Shown here piece after piece: positions 1 to 11,611 of a stretch of DNA of 64,000 bases. The position numbers and the translations under genes are program-made. Source of the DNA: Cystobasidium ongulense. Its lineage: Eukaryota > Basidiomycota > Cystobasidiomycetes > Cystobasidiales > Cystobasidiaceae. The stretch covers positions 682,001 to 746,000 of the forward strand of contig BQUP01000007.1 in NCBI GenBank assembly GCA_022835595.1. The letters are read 5' to 3'. The notes beneath the pieces were generated by a model. That model was not told the origin of the DNA, did not search any database, and saw nothing but the letters and a program-made list of their open reading frames with translations. The stretch's first letter is position 1; each line of letters opens with the position of its first letter.

Positions 1-130
1 ATCGAGGTGCAGGGCTTTCTCGTTAAAACGTTCCCGAACTGGCTTCGAAGGCTCTCTTGTCTTGCTACTAGCATCTAACTAGTCACCAGCAATCTCTCTA
101 GCTTTCATTCACCATTCGAAGAAGCACAGC

Positions 131-765
131 ATGTCCGAAATCATTCCACGCCACGATAAGCCCGTCGAGCGAGCAGGCGGAGTGCTAGAGGAGTGCTTTC
201 CTCTCTTCATAGCCAACGATGGTTATACCAAGCAAGAAGGTGACGGTGAGACGACGGCGACCTGCTTCTGTGGTGGTGTGCAGTATGCCTTCGTGAGCTT
301 CTCCGCTTCAACCACGTGCACCCCGCAACTTTGGCGCGTAAAGCTGATTGCCTCTTGCTTCAGCCCATCCGCGGTGAAGGTATCTCGACTTGCTTCATAT
401 GCCACTGCACCGACTGTCGCAAAGTGAGCACCAGCATGTTTGCTACCAACTTTACCGTTATGGCAACACACCTTCGTCTAGTACGAGGCGAAGAGCTACT
501 ACGAAGCTGGGGGCAATCTGAAACCATAGGATCCCCGCGTAACGAGCACACAATGACCAATACATGGTGCAACACTTGTGGAACTCTCATGCACCGCGTA
601 TCAAGCGATACTCCAAACCAAATCTACATGCGACTAGGCCCGGTAGATGATTTCTCCTTACACGAGACCGCTTTCAAGCCTACAGTCCAACTCTTCGTCA
701 AAGATAGAGCTAGCTGGCTGCAGCCTGTCGAAGGTTTGGCTCAAATCGAGAGGATGACTTCATGA
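131..765 (+). CDS. GFA/CENP-V domain zinc protein
   Basis: Two exons, 131-292 and 364-765, with a phase-0 intron of 71 nt (GTGAGC..CTTCAG), give about 187 residues. The joined protein has the zinc ligands of the GFA (glutathione-dependent formaldehyde-activating)/CENP-V fold: CFCGGVQ near residue 45, CHCTDCRK just after the junction, and WCNTCGTLM near residue 125. The exon-2 N-terminal end restores the usual spacing between the first and second Cys pairs, which supports the splice. Family members bind zinc and are often called S-(hydroxymethyl)glutathione synthase, but many fungal members have no proven activity, so the substrate is unknown. The ATG at 131 is the first in frame and gives a short N-terminal lead. 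It is convergent with the transcription factor gene ending at 1618. Confidence 0.85.
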
Positions 766-1617
766 GCAGCTTCGAAGTATTTCACATAGCGCTATACGAG
801 AACGAACGGTGGGCTTCGAACGATAGGAAGCATCTGACAGCAAGAGCTACCGGTGAGATAGTGAGATTCGCGCTTGGTTGTTTTCAGACTGTGATCTATT
901 GTTAGCTGTTAGCCTACATATCTCGTTGGCAATATTAATCTGAACTTACGCAACAATCATTGCAATTCGTCTATTGTGTCGGTTGAGAACGTAACTTACT
1001 GTCCTTGGCCCTAGACTAACCATGCTGGGCAGCTTTGCACGACATATGGATACACGTCCGCAAGCGAAATATGATCCAAAGATCATCATGATGATCTTTT
1101 CTCGTTAGGTATCGTGTTAAATCGTCACACCTCTCTTGCTGCAGCATCACGATTTTATGAAGGACTCGCACGTCTTGCAATTGAAGAATGCGAGATTCGC
1201 CGTAGGTGGGGATCTGTTTGTACAGAAGTAAGGATAACGCCAGCTACGGTTGATCAGATTCTTTCAAGCTCACCACTTCCACTTCCATTGAACAGCTCGA
1301 AATCATCCGAGCCTTGGCTTGGGTATTGATAGTCGTATCTTCCCTTGCAGCATTGTTAGCTTTCGCTCGTCTTGTGCTAGGTGTCCCGGAATGGATGCGA
1401 GCGAAAGCCGAGCGAGCGCTGTTGAAAAGAGCCCTATCGACAGGAGCTGGTGCTTTAGGGAAAGTCCGGTGACAGTAGTCGACGCTTGTTCACTCTACTT
1501 GAGGTTGTCTGACAGTCACCAGCAGCAATGCATTCCGATTCCATTATCACATCTTCAGAGCCGGAAGGCACGGCTATACTTGCGTCTAAATGGATTAATA
1601 TACTGACGAATACGCCA
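766..1617. other. Intergenic, convergent 3' flanks
   Basis: Lies between the 3' ends of the GFA gene and the Zn2Cys6 gene. Short open frames occur on both strands (e.g. 1114-1329 and 1319-1606) but show no recognisable domain or splice continuity. I see no RNA gene or repeat. Confidence 0.5.
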
Positions 1618-4600
1618 TTATACAGGCTCATGTACCGACAAGAAATCGGGCCAGGGGAATTGCGCCGTGAATGACGGGTCGAAATTGAATGGGGGCATCG
1701 GGAAATTCAAGTTTGCTAGCGAGGTTACGGAGTCGAATTCTCCACCTCCGAGCATGTTGTCGACACTGCTCATCATATTAGGCGCGGTGAGGGACCAGAA
1801 TATAGAATCGTCGATCTCGTTAGGCGCCGCTTCCGGGTTGGCAAGATAGAAGTCCTGGAGATAACAACGTTAGCCGACGCTGTGATTGGCATAAACGAGC
1901 ATTTGAACTTGCCAAATCCGCCAAGAGGTTCTCCTCCTCGCCTGTTGTTTGCTCTGCTATGGCGTCTGAAGAATGTAACCCCATAGGTGCAGGAGAAGCA
2001 GTTCGCGAAGCGAATGGGAAAGCGCCTGTAGAAAGCTTGCCAAGCAGTCTTGCGATAAACCGACTGAGATATGCAGCTGTTGATGAAGTATCCTTTTGAG
2101 CCGCCTCACTGCATGCTCCCTTGACTTTGGCCAATTTCATACGAATAAGCGCTCGAACTTCAAGCTGAACGCTAGGGAGACATCGTCCAAGTCGAACAGC
2201 AGCGGAAGCGATAGCGACAATTATAAGATCTTGCATTGTGCGTAGGTAGCCAGTAGATTGGAAGTCTTCCAGAATGATATCCATTAGACTCAACAAGGCA
2301 TTCACGCAGCGGCCAAGCTGAATCTCATGATCTCGAGGTTCCGCGATCCGCATTGCTGTTTCTTCAATGATGACTTCTCGACATTGACTGTAGAACTTTA
2401 TGATAGCTCTGGATAAAGGCGCCAGAGGAAGTGGAGCTGTGATGCATTGAATCAGTTCGAGTATTTTTCCTCAGGACGCGAAATCGAATAATTAGCACCA
2501 CTCACGATTCTCGCTAGTCCAGATGGAATTGTGATTTCGGATGTTTCGTGCAGCAGCTTCAAGCATACTCCTGACAAGAACAGGGTCTTTCACACTAGCT
2601 GATATCGAAGCATAAGTGCTCTTTGCAGTAAGTACCCTAATCAAAGTGATTGGTTAGCCGCCGCTTGCGCTAAATCAGATGCTGAAAGACTTACCCGACA
2701 ACGTAGGCGAGTTCTGGATGAGAGTCTCATATCAGCATAGTCCCATTGAATTTGGTATGGTGGCCTAGACCTTACGTCCATCACAAGGAAGATGAAAAGC
2801 AGTGTTGCGAGACAGCCAAGTGTCTATATTCGGGAGATGTTCGGGCTGTATGCTTGGCGGTAGAGAATGTGTTTCGCTGAGTAATTTCGAAATTCAGCGC
2901 AGCAGATGGGTTAATCATGATAGGATGTAGAAGTACCTGTGGCTATTCGAGTGAGAATTCCGGACACAGGTAATTAACAATCAAACGGAAATCGATCTTG
3001 ACGTAGTTCAGATGATCAGCTTACTGATTATCGGTGCCTACAAGGTAACGGTGGTCAGCATTAATGTCGTACAAAGCATAGCGATGAGATATTCTTGTAG
3101 CTTACAGTACAAACCTGCAGAATCGACGGAAGAGACAATCCTATCAGCAAATGTCAGAACAGAAAGTATGTAGCAGCTTACAAATCCACGTTCTTTGGCG
3201 ATCCTACATATCAGGTAACGCAGCGCACACAGATAAGTATCGAGGAACTTTCTCTAACGATCCAAAACGGACGCACCATTGTTTTCCTCGCCTCCATGGC
3301 ATCGTCCGGTAGTATGATACTCAGATTGTGCAGTCCAAGCTTGAAGCCTAACCTGCAAGCGTGTCCTGTTTGAGTGTGTCTGTATCAGCTCCATTCCTCT
3401 TTCTACCATCTAGCATCTGTGGTCTGTACCTAATCTGAGCCATCCGGAATCGTCTGTTGCATCCTTCCAATCTACAAGAAGGATCGAAATGTCAATGAAA
3501 TGATAAAATCTGAAAGCGTTGGATGTCCTCACAAACTAGTATACAAATTGCTTGTATAACTTGTAATTCGTATAAAGGTTGAAAGATTGCAGTCTTGATG
3601 GCACTGTCGGCCATTGCGAATAACCTTGCATGGAGGTGTTTTTCTTTCGTGAATTTTGCAGCGACCGCCAGTACTGCAGTCAGCAGAATCAAGGTATTTT
3701 CTCGCATATAAGTCGTAGTATGTAATTCTGGATCCAGTAAACAGATGCAATCTTGCAAGTGTGCGAAATAATATCTGACAAGCTCGTCGGCTTCACTATC
3801 TGAGACTATCCCACAAGCAATTGGATCTTGAAAGCTATTGGCGAGTGCGTTCTCTAGCGAACTGACATGACCAGCTGCTGCTGAAACGAGTTCGAGCCCT
3901 TCTGCCAAGCTATGCCCTTTTGATGTGAAGCCTTGAAAGATGGAAGTTGCATTCCCGCTTGGATCAGTTGGAGTTTCGCCAACTTGAGCTATGTTGCCAC
4001 TGGTATTCGTTGAAGCTGGAGAAGGAAGCGCTGGACTTGTAAAGTGTACTATGGGATCACTGGCGGAGAATTGAGGTGGGTTTGAAGGTAGGAAGCTAGT
4101 GAATTGTGCACTGGAAGATGCATTTAAAGAAGATGCATTCAAAGGTTGAAAGCCATTAGGCTGCTGCTGCTGAGTGTTCGTAAAATTGAAGCCAGTGAAC
4201 TGCGGATTTGAAGATTTGAAATCATTGGAATGTGTCTCTGAAGGTTGGAAGGTGAACAGTTGAGGGTTGGAAGTGGTAATTTGTAACGTGGAGGGTTGTG
4301 TGTTGGTCGGAATGGCGAAGAAGTTGGAGGGCGCGGATGATGTTCCGGCTGTAGCTAGAGTGTTTTGTGGCTGAGACGCTTGAACTGGTACAGTGATATC
4401 GGCAACGCTTCTCAATGCAGAATCTTGCTGTTCATTGGTAGAGGTAATGGGGACGCTACTTTCTTCAGGGATAGGTTCGCCATCCGCTTGCTTTCGCTTG
4501 CGACCACGCTTCTTCGCCACCCTTTCGCAAGGAAGCGTGAGCCGTTGGCACCGAAGACAGGCAGCATCAGGTGATTCGATGTCAGGCCAGCACTTGGTCT

Positions 4601-4843
4601 GAAGCATACAATAGAGTTAGAACGAGCAGAACTAATTGAACGGATGCCGCCTGCTGCACCACTGACCTTGAAAAGCCGGCAGTTGAGACAGCTCCTGAAG
4701 AAGGCGGAGTCAGACGGCAAGTCAGACCTGGGAAAGCTATTCAGAAAGTTGACCTTCTGAACGACTCACAAAGACTTGACGAGTTGGACTTTTGTTGCTG
4801 GTTCTGCCTTGAGCGCACTAGGAAGTTCTGTGGGCTTGTCCAT
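1618..4843 (-). CDS. Zn2Cys6 fungal transcription factor
   Basis: Exon 1 is 4843-4770 and exon 2 is only 28 nt (4694-4667). Exon 3 (4598-3533) completes a Zn2Cys6 cluster: CLNC in exon 2, then TKC, CLRC and LPC in exon 3. Spacing is C-x2-C-x6-C-x10-C-x2-C-x6-C, followed by a basic KKRGRKRK linker. A Ser/Thr/Asn/Gln/Phe-rich stretch follows, then the fungal-specific transcription factor domain: YWKDATDDSGWLRLG is rebuilt across 3533-3430 and FKLGLHN in the next exon (about 3346). Several further small exons lie at 2.4-3.2 kb and I could not fix every junction there. The last exons are about 2353-1913 and 1854-1618, joined by a GC-AG intron, and end in an acidic/aromatic tail typical of an activation region. 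Likely a nuclear DNA-binding regulator. It is divergent from the lactonase-like gene, which is a plausible target. Confidence 0.85.
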
Positions 4844-5364
4844 TGTTGCACTTCCTTGGTCGGGGCTTCTTTCGGCGGAGTGGCCAGCTGTCAGTCAGCT
4901 AGTTGGGGCTTCTGGCGCAGCCGTGTGAGCCATGTGAGAACGAGCGTGTGGCATGGACGTATGCAGGCGTAATGCTATGCAGAATAAGGGCAACAGCAGA
5001 CGACAGGCAAAACGAGCAGGCGAGAACAAGCTTGAGTGCTCGATCAACCGCGAATTCACGAGGCGCTCCACATTCAGCTCAGCATTGATGTCTACTCCAC
5101 TTCAAGGTTGGCTGCAGTCAGTCGCTCTTCGCTGTGCTATGGACAGTATGCTACAGCTGTCACTGTTCCAGACCTCGCAGCCTGCCGGCATGTCCTCCAC
5201 TTTCAGACCCGGCAGGCTTCTGCTCCATTTCTCTCAAAGACCGCGGGCATTCAGGACGAGGGAAAGCCGACTTTTGCTACTAACGTAGTAGATTATTATC
5301 AGCGACCTGTTAACGGCACAAGAATACCGCTTTCCATCCGAATCGATATCCTCGTCGCACAACA
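4844..5364. promoter_or_regulatory. Shared divergent promoter, TF / lactonase
   Basis: A 521-bp intergenic region between the start codons of the Zn2Cys6 gene (-) and the lactonase-like gene (+). It contains a perfect inverted repeat (listed separately) and CCGCGG at 5241-5246, an everted CCG/CGG pair of the type Zn2Cys6 proteins often bind. No clear TATA box seen. Function is inferred from position. Confidence 0.6.
5179..5218. promoter_or_regulatory. 10-bp inverted repeat, candidate operator
   Basis: The left arm AGCCTGCCGG (5179-5188) and right arm CCGGCAGGCT (5209-5218) are exact reverse complements with a 20-nt spacer. Both arms carry the CGG/CCG triplets recognised by Zn2Cys6 proteins. 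The repeat lies about 150-185 bp before the lactonase start codon. Binding is inferred, not shown. Confidence 0.5.
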
Positions 5365-7576
5365 ATGACAGCTCTTACAAACGGAGCCACCAGCAATGGT
5401 GCTATAAAAGCCGGTAGGTCACTTTCTTGACCGTCCCAGCTTACTATGCAGGTGTACCATATAGCTAACTTGGTACCTTACCGGCTTGTGTCGAACAAAC
5501 ACCCACAGACCTCGTCAATGGACATGGAAAGCAAGTCGCAACCAACTCTCTACAAGCAAGACTTGACGCTGGTGCCGTTCTAGCGGATATTCAGAATGTC
5601 TGTCCAGAGGGTACGAAAGCGTGGATGTTATGCTTGGGCTACCTAGAAGGAGATGAAGGCTACCTAGTCAGAGGTGGAAATCAATCACTTGGTTCTACAA
5701 GAGATGCTCCTAGACCTAACAAGAGAAGGAAACTACCGATGTACTGTGTTCTTATCGAACATCCACATGAGGGTTTGATCTTGTGGGAGACTGGAGCGGG
5801 CGTAGTGAGTGCGAGGTCCAGCTCGTAATAAACCGAGTATCATAATTAACCAGTTTACTTACTTCAGGCCTACCCAGAAGTGTAAGCTGTCAAAGTACAG
5901 CTGTTTGCCACCATCTTCTCGCTAATGAACGTCGAATCAATTCAGCGCTGGTCCAGTCTACTCAGACGCGTTTCCGGCAGGTGTCTTGCGAGATAAATTT
6001 GGTATTGCTTGGACTAATGATGATTTATTTGTAACTATACAGAGAGTCATCTATGAACCGTCTCACGACCTCAAGACAGCAATAGCGAGTACCGGACACA
6101 GCTATACTGACGTAAAGAACATTATCATCGGTAAGCCAAGACGTCGCTTACTTGTGAGAAGTCGACAGAAGCTGAACTGACATCTTGTTCCCTCAGGACA
6201 TTTGCATGTGGATCACGCTGGCGGTCTTGACGTTTTCGTAAGCTTGATTGAGCTGTATCTCAGAGCTGCTAGTTTCTATTTGCACTTACTGAGTGAACAC
6301 TGCTCCTTCGAAAATACAGCAAGGATCGGACGTTCCTGTATGGGTACACGAGAAGGAACTGAAGTCAGCATTCTTCTCAGTAGCGACCGTGAGATACACT
6401 CCTCCTTTCACAGCAACATGTACCAGAAGTATTCTGACTCTTCTGTTCTTTGTTACACAGGGTGCCGATGTTGGGTTAGTTTACTTTCCCGCGCTTGAGA
6501 GCGTAGCATAATTGAGAAGAGAAAGAATACTGAAATGCTGGTCTGATTCGTAGAGTTTATCTTCCCGATTATCTGGACCTGGTGAGTGAAAGTCTTTCAA
6601 AATCAAATGAGGATAGTCAATATTGAATGAACTCTCGCCATCTTTCAGAAATTGAACTGGAAAACATTCAACGAAACAACCCTGGATTTCGCTCAAGGAA
6701 TCACTTTACACCACCTTCCTGGACATACTGAAGGTTTAATTGGGATGCAGCTTAATCGTAAGTTTGTCAGCCGCTTCGTAGTAACAGGAGACCAATAGCT
6801 GATTATTGAAAAATGCCATCCTCTCACTTGTTTGCCGCTCAAAGTGGTTGAAGACGGAACATGTCAGTGGCTTGATACGTTCTACTTTGAAGCTAGTAGA
6901 ATAGGTTGGTGAATGGCAGATGCTGAAACACTCGCCTTCTACACAGTCATCTTTACAGGCGATTTGTTCCACGTAAAGGAGAACTATGAAGATGTAGGCG
7001 ATTCTTCCTCGGGTCTAGGTTACAAGGACTTTATTATACTGATGCATATATCTTCGTTCACCAAATATCAGGGGATTCCGCAAGGTAATTTGGAAAAAGC
7101 TTTATATAAAGAAGATCTCTAATCAATATGGCATGCTGATTCTGTCCTAATTGTGCCTCTTTTAAAGGTTGGCTTGCGCGCGATCATCCGTAAGTCCAGC
7201 TCGCCTTGCAAACAACCGCAATCTGACTGTGCCGCTCATACTTCCTGTGCTGAATCATGCTTTTGACTTCTTGAAATACTAGGTCGTGGTTCAATTCGTA
7301 CAATAAAGTGAAACGACTACAGCATAGAACTAAAGGGATGGTAATAAGTAAGCCTTGCTTTCTTGTCTTTCTTTATCCGTCAAGGAAAGCGCTGACAATC
7401 CCTGTTCATTTTCCCATATTCCAGTGGGCCATGATGACAGGTTAGTATTTTTCCATCTTCAACATGGATATTACAAGACAGGGTTTACTTATTTCACTGG
7501 CTCGTGTTCTTCTTCAAATTTCATCAGTACCTGTAACAAAGTGTGGGAGTGGAAGAAGGGCGCGCCACTGCAATAA
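5365..7576 (+). CDS. Metallo-beta-lactamase-fold lactonase-like hydrolase
   Basis: Multi-exon gene starting at ATG 5365. Reconstructed exons include 5365-5413, about 5511-5804, a 14-nt microexon 5868-5881, 5946-6130 and 6197-6237, then several short exons to 7576. Spliced motifs are those of the AiiA/AttM N-acyl homoserine lactonase branch: ETGAG, AYPEVAGPVYSDAFPAG, the metal-binding HLHVDHAGG (HxHxDH), LPGHTEG (third His), FTGDLFH (bridging Asp) and a C-terminal GHDD. The full set of metal ligands is present, so an active hydrolase of about 330 residues is likely. The family opens lactone rings, but in fungi the natural substrate may be another lactone or ester, so quorum quenching is only a hypothesis. 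No signal peptide seen. The last intron (7441-7528) gives the end ...VWEWKKGAPLQ; this junction is the least certain. Confidence 0.8.
5868..5881 (+). other. 14-nt microexon in lactonase gene
   Basis: Flanked by ACTTCAG and GTAAGC. Joined to 5804 upstream and 5946 downstream, it supplies the AYPEV segment that links ETGAGV to AGPVYSDAF in one frame. Skipping it would lose a segment conserved in this family. Confidence 0.7.
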
Positions 7577-7966
7577 GTTGCGTTGAGTTCCAGCAACAAA
7601 CTGGAACTGAAAAGGTGAATTGATTATACTGGAGCAAAAGCTTTGTGCAATGTATCAATTAGCATGATGATAAAAACGCGAGTTTAAGGAGATGGCGAAA
7701 ACTTTCGAGCCAATCTTGAATTTCATTACTGCAAGCACACTTTGTGCTGCTTCATCGTTTAGAGTAAGAAAAGAAAGCAGACAGGACAACGGTTCAGGGT
7801 CATTAAAGATGAGGTTTATACTAAAGAGATATATACTAATGCATCAAGAAAAGTCTCTGTTGATGAAACCTCCTTCTTGCTTAGTATCTTTCGTGTGTAT
7901 CTGTTTGAGAGGATTGGATTGGGTTTGTTAGGTTTGGAGATAATTGCTGGGACAGCAGCCTCGGAC
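7577..7966. other. Intergenic, convergent 3' flanks
   Basis: Separates the lactonase-like gene (+) from the MARVEL-like gene (-). AT-rich; likely 3' untranslated sequence of both. No gene recognised. Confidence 0.5.
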
Positions 7967-8899
7967 CTAAACAGCATTGCTGTGGGTGGTGGCAGCAGTA
8001 CCAGGAGCGTGATGAGTGCCGGTGGTGTGAGTAGTGTCGACAGCTTGATCATGAGCAGCAGTGTGGTGACCTTCTTTTTGGACGTGTGCAGGGGCACTTC
8101 GATTCTTTCGGCTGTAGTACCAAGCAATTGGGATTGAGAGGAGAGTGAGGGCGAAGAGGATCCATGCGAAAGCTCTAGCAGCTTTTAGCTGTGAACGAGA
8201 AAGGATGGAAGTGAACGAAAGGATTTGGTCAGAATTGTGAAACCAAGCAATCAAGTACGAACTGATAGTATGCGAGGGACGCACCTCGTTGCACTTGGTA
8301 GCACCAAATGCAAGTTTACACACAGGACCTTTAGTGCGAGTGAATGCCTTCTCGAGAAGAGGAGCAGCGATGGCCCAGAGTATGAAGTTGAGGATGGTCA
8401 AAGCGAGGACAGTGTGCCATTTGACACCACGCTTCAATACCTTGTGTAGGATGAAGAAGAGGATAGCAGATAGGACGGTGATGGCGGCTGCGACGGTGGC
8501 ATAGGTAGCACGTTGTTCAATCCAGTGGGGCACTTTGCCTTTGAAGAATCTGCGGGAAGGTGGATGGGGTGCAAGTAGGGGGGTAAGCAAGTGTTACGAA
8601 GAGGACAGGCTGGACGATGAAAAGTGCGTATCATGATGCTACTCACCGGTCAATGTCTGCTAGAAGTCCGAGCTCGACCAGTCCAAAGATCAGGTAGGCA
8701 GCGAAGAGAGCGCTGCAGGGTGGAGCATGAGGAGGGTCAGGGCGTGTCAGACGAACACAAGGCGAGAGCGGGACGAGGGGAAGGGGACACACGAGAGAGC
8801 ACGAGAGATGCGATGCTTTGTACCAGTGTGAGTGGCAGTTGCATGATGGTCTGCAGCCGTGGTTGTCCCGGCAGCGCGTTTCTTGCCAAAAAGGGCCAT
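7967..8899 (-). CDS. MARVEL-like four-helix membrane protein
   Basis: Exon 1 starts at ATG 8899 (MALFGKKRAAG) and runs to about 8793. Exon 2 (about 8713-8646) adds SALFAAYLIFGLVELGLLAD. Exon 3, from about 8550, adds FFKGKVPHWIEQRATYATVAA. A last intron (about 8289-8190) joins KCNE to LKAARAFAWILFAL. The product of about 210 residues has four hydrophobic segments: in exon 2, two in exon 3, and LFALTLLSIPIAWYY near the end. This matches the MARVEL layout of small fungal plasma-membrane proteins. The C-terminal tail is His/Thr/Ala-rich (HHTAAHDQ, TTHTTGTHHAPG). No catalytic motif is expected; the role is probably membrane organisation, by family only. Confidence 0.75.
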
Positions 8900-10865
8900 C
8901 TTTGCAGTGAGTGCGGGTTGGAAGGTGAGGCCGAGAGTAAAGAGTGCGTGAGAGTACGGCAGGAAGGAGTGGTGAGAAGAGAGAAGAGAGGCAGAGAGAG
9001 GCAGAGAGAGGCTCCTTCCCTCCCACCTGATCATCACATGCACGCATGAGAGGCCCGTGGGGTCAGTGACGCATGCAAGGGTAGTCAGGCGAGTTGGGTG
9101 ACAACACGGCGATCCTTTGAATGATCCTGGCCTGTAACACTTGTTTTGGCTGTTTGGTCGGGCATGTATAGCGAGGACCTTCTCAACCCTTCGCGCGCGG
9201 CATTGGATCACCCCCGACACTGGCAGTGTGTGCGTGCATGGATGGATGAGATGCGAGCTAGGTGCGACTTCTTACCGTACCGTATCGAAGCCATCATACG
9301 GTACGCTAGCCATCACCCAGACAGCTTGAGTGCTTCGCTACACGCCTGCTGCTTGCTAGGTAGATTGAGCCTTCGTCCAAGCTAGCATCAGCGTCTGTCA
9401 AGATAGCCCCGTAAGACGTGTTCATGGTTCATCAAGCTGCGTTGATCAGTCACAGTCTTGCTCGTCTTGCTGGGGTACAGTCCGCATTCATCACAAGGAA
9501 AGCCAGCAAGAGGAAGCTGCTGCTTTGCGACTGGTAGGCAGATAGGTGATCGGGCATACTTCGAGCAACAGCACAGAGAGAAGCAATCCAGAAGCATCAA
9601 GCTTACCGAACCAGTCGTATTGCCCTGAACCGACTACTCCAGGCTGCTGACGCTTCTTCCGCCTTTCTCTCCCTGCTTGTTGCAACTCCTACTAACTTCA
9701 ACCTCCGCAAGAAGCTGGAGGTCCGCTTGCTTTCTGACCACGAAGATCTTTGGCAATCTGAAAAGACTTCAGGGAAGGGGACTTATCTGCTACTTCCAAG
9801 GCCATGACTAGATTCAGCTACGTCCAATTACTCAATCTTTTCCCTTCTCTTCCAACAATCTCAATCTTGGAAGAAAGAAATGTCTGCCATCCTTGGCACC
9901 TGATCACTCCAGGCTATCTATCTCAGTACCAGTCCCTGCCACAAAATTGCGCTTTGGTAAACTTCAAGAACAGAAAAGGTACCGAACGAGTGGCCGAACA
10001 ATTAGCTGTACCTTATATGATTCATTGAAAGAACAGAACTGTTCGGGTCAGAGGAACACTGATTCAAATCACATTCGAGAAAGACTCGAATTTCACTTCG
10101 TCACTTCCGAGTGATGATGCTTTTCTTTCCAAGAATACTTACGCACTCACGCATAGATCTCGACAAACTGCCCCTTGTTTAACAGCGCCTTTGTTCTGCA
10201 GAGTTCTCAGACAAGAGTTACGAATTTCAAAGACTGGAACCCTCGACGATATATATACCAATGGCTCACTTTGGGCAACACTCTGCTTTCTTCTTCACCC
10301 ATCCGTCCATCTTGGATGGGTCACACAATAGTAAAAGCAAAATGTAAACATAAGAAAACAGAAAGAAAATATAACAACGCCGTGTCGCTTCTATGGCATG
10401 ACACCATGCCGCAAACAAAAACCCTACAAAAAGCAAGAAAATCAAACAAAACAATATTAAAGAAAGAAGATTCACAGAGGGTGAGATACACAGCTTGGTC
10501 AAGTGAGAACGAATAACAAAGAAAGAGGCTGACGCTAATCTTCCACCTTAATACCCTCAATGGAAGAATATATGCCACCCGATAGGTTTCATTTGGATGT
10601 GTCCGTCCAAGACAGCACAAGAAGCATTTCTGTCCTGGCAAAGGCAACGCTGATGGCGCTGGAAAACGCGGAGCAAGATACGACAGTCGAGCCAGAGCAT
10701 CAGGAAGATCAGGACAGTATAGATATTGAAAACCCGATCGACGCTGCAGATAAAGTAATCCATCATTCGTCCTCGACACCTCTAACACTCGCAACTTTCC
10801 CACCCACAAGGACTTCGTATGAGACCTACGTCCGCTTGCCGAATTGACAATGTTGGCCCCCTTGT
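8900..10865. other. Gene-poor stretch, about 2 kb
   Basis: Contains several open frames on both strands with no domain or convincing splice structure. The most protein-like is an acidic + strand frame at 10560-10847, listed separately. The part next to 8900 should hold the promoter of the MARVEL-like gene. No repeat or RNA gene recognised. Confidence 0.45.
10560..10847 (+). CDS. Small acidic ORF, uncertain
   Basis: A 95-codon frame from ATG 10560, rich in Glu/Asp (e.g. EPEHQEDQDSIDIENP), ending 18 bp from the 3' end of the convergent thioesterase gene. No known domain. It could be the last exon of an unseen gene, or chance sequence within the thioesterase 3' untranslated region. I could not find upstream exons. 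Confidence 0.25.
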   Translation: MEEYMPPDRFHLDVSVQDSTRSISVLAKATLMALENAEQDTTVEPEHQEDQDSIDIENPIDAADKVIHHSSSTPLTLATFPPTRTSYETYVRLPN

Positions 10866-11611
10866 CTACAACCGCGCCTTGGGATTTTGCGGTATGTCGG
10901 CCTTTGTATGACTGCCCGTCATGATAATCTTGCCGGTTGAGGCGTCTTCAGTCCGGATATCAATGACAGCTAATCTTGCACCTTGCTTCATAGTAGTCGA
11001 AATGATGCTGTGAAATAAGAAGGTAATTGTGTAAAGAGGTTGTTAATCTAAGCTTGATGTCTGCGGCCATTACCTTGCAAGTACTCACTTGATCTTATTC
11101 CCAATAACACCAGGGTTCAAGAATCGCAATTGAAAGTCCGTAGAAACACCTCCCGATTCCCATGTTGGACCGACTGCTAACGCCGCCACAGCTGAGGAGG
11201 ATAGCCTAATAGGATTATGAAGGATGAGCTGGGTTCGCATTATGCAGTTCGAGAATAGTTCCAGACTCACCCATCGAGAAGTAAAGCTTGGAAAGCACCG
11301 TGCAACGTGTCGTGATTATTTGTCATAGCTTTAAAACAATGTAGAAGGTCAGCTCACGTATTTTATTCCAACTTGGATTGATACTGCTTACACTCGTCAA
11401 TGATGATCTCGTGAATGAGCTCCACCTTAGCATTCTTTCCAGCTTTCGACTGTCCAGTAGAGGAATCCACGTCGACGTTCCATGCTCTTATGCTTGCAAG
11501 TCGAGCTTTCTGGAAACAGTGTACGCCGAATCCGCGGTTTGAGAATTGTTCGAGCTTGGTGATACGCTCTCGAATAGCTTTCAGTGCTGCTGGAGATGCT
11601 TCTTTCTGCAT
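10866..11611 (-). CDS. PaaI-type hotdog acyl-CoA thioesterase
   Basis: Starts at ATG 11611 (MQKEASPAALKAIRERI) and ends at TAG 10866-10868. Exon 1 ends near 11392 (EIIIDE). The next exon gives SMTNNHDTLHGAFQALLLDG, then LSSSAVAALAVGPTWESGGVSTDFQLRF, and last IISTTMKQGARLAVIDIRTE...KADIPQ. LHGAFQALLLD followed by SSSAV is the active-site helix and G-x3-G-like pattern of PaaI/ACOT13 4HBT proteins; the GGVSTDFQLRFLNP strand is also typical. It should hydrolyse acyl-CoA or aryl-CoA thioesters as an oligomer. About 190 residues, slightly longer than ACOT13 because of the N-terminal helix. The frame stays open upstream of 11611 with a pyrimidine tract and AG, so an extra upstream exon is possible. 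It lies next to the peroxisomal thiolase, suggesting acyl-CoA metabolism; no PTS1 seen. Confidence 0.8.

Noticed and set aside
9146-9385. 79-codon + frame with some protein-like composition
   Set aside because: No ATG at its start, no recognised family, and no neighbouring exon that joins in frame.
10070-10110. Possible tRNA, because of a GATTCAAATC-like B box
   Set aside because: No matching A box, acceptor stem or anticodon arm at the right distances.
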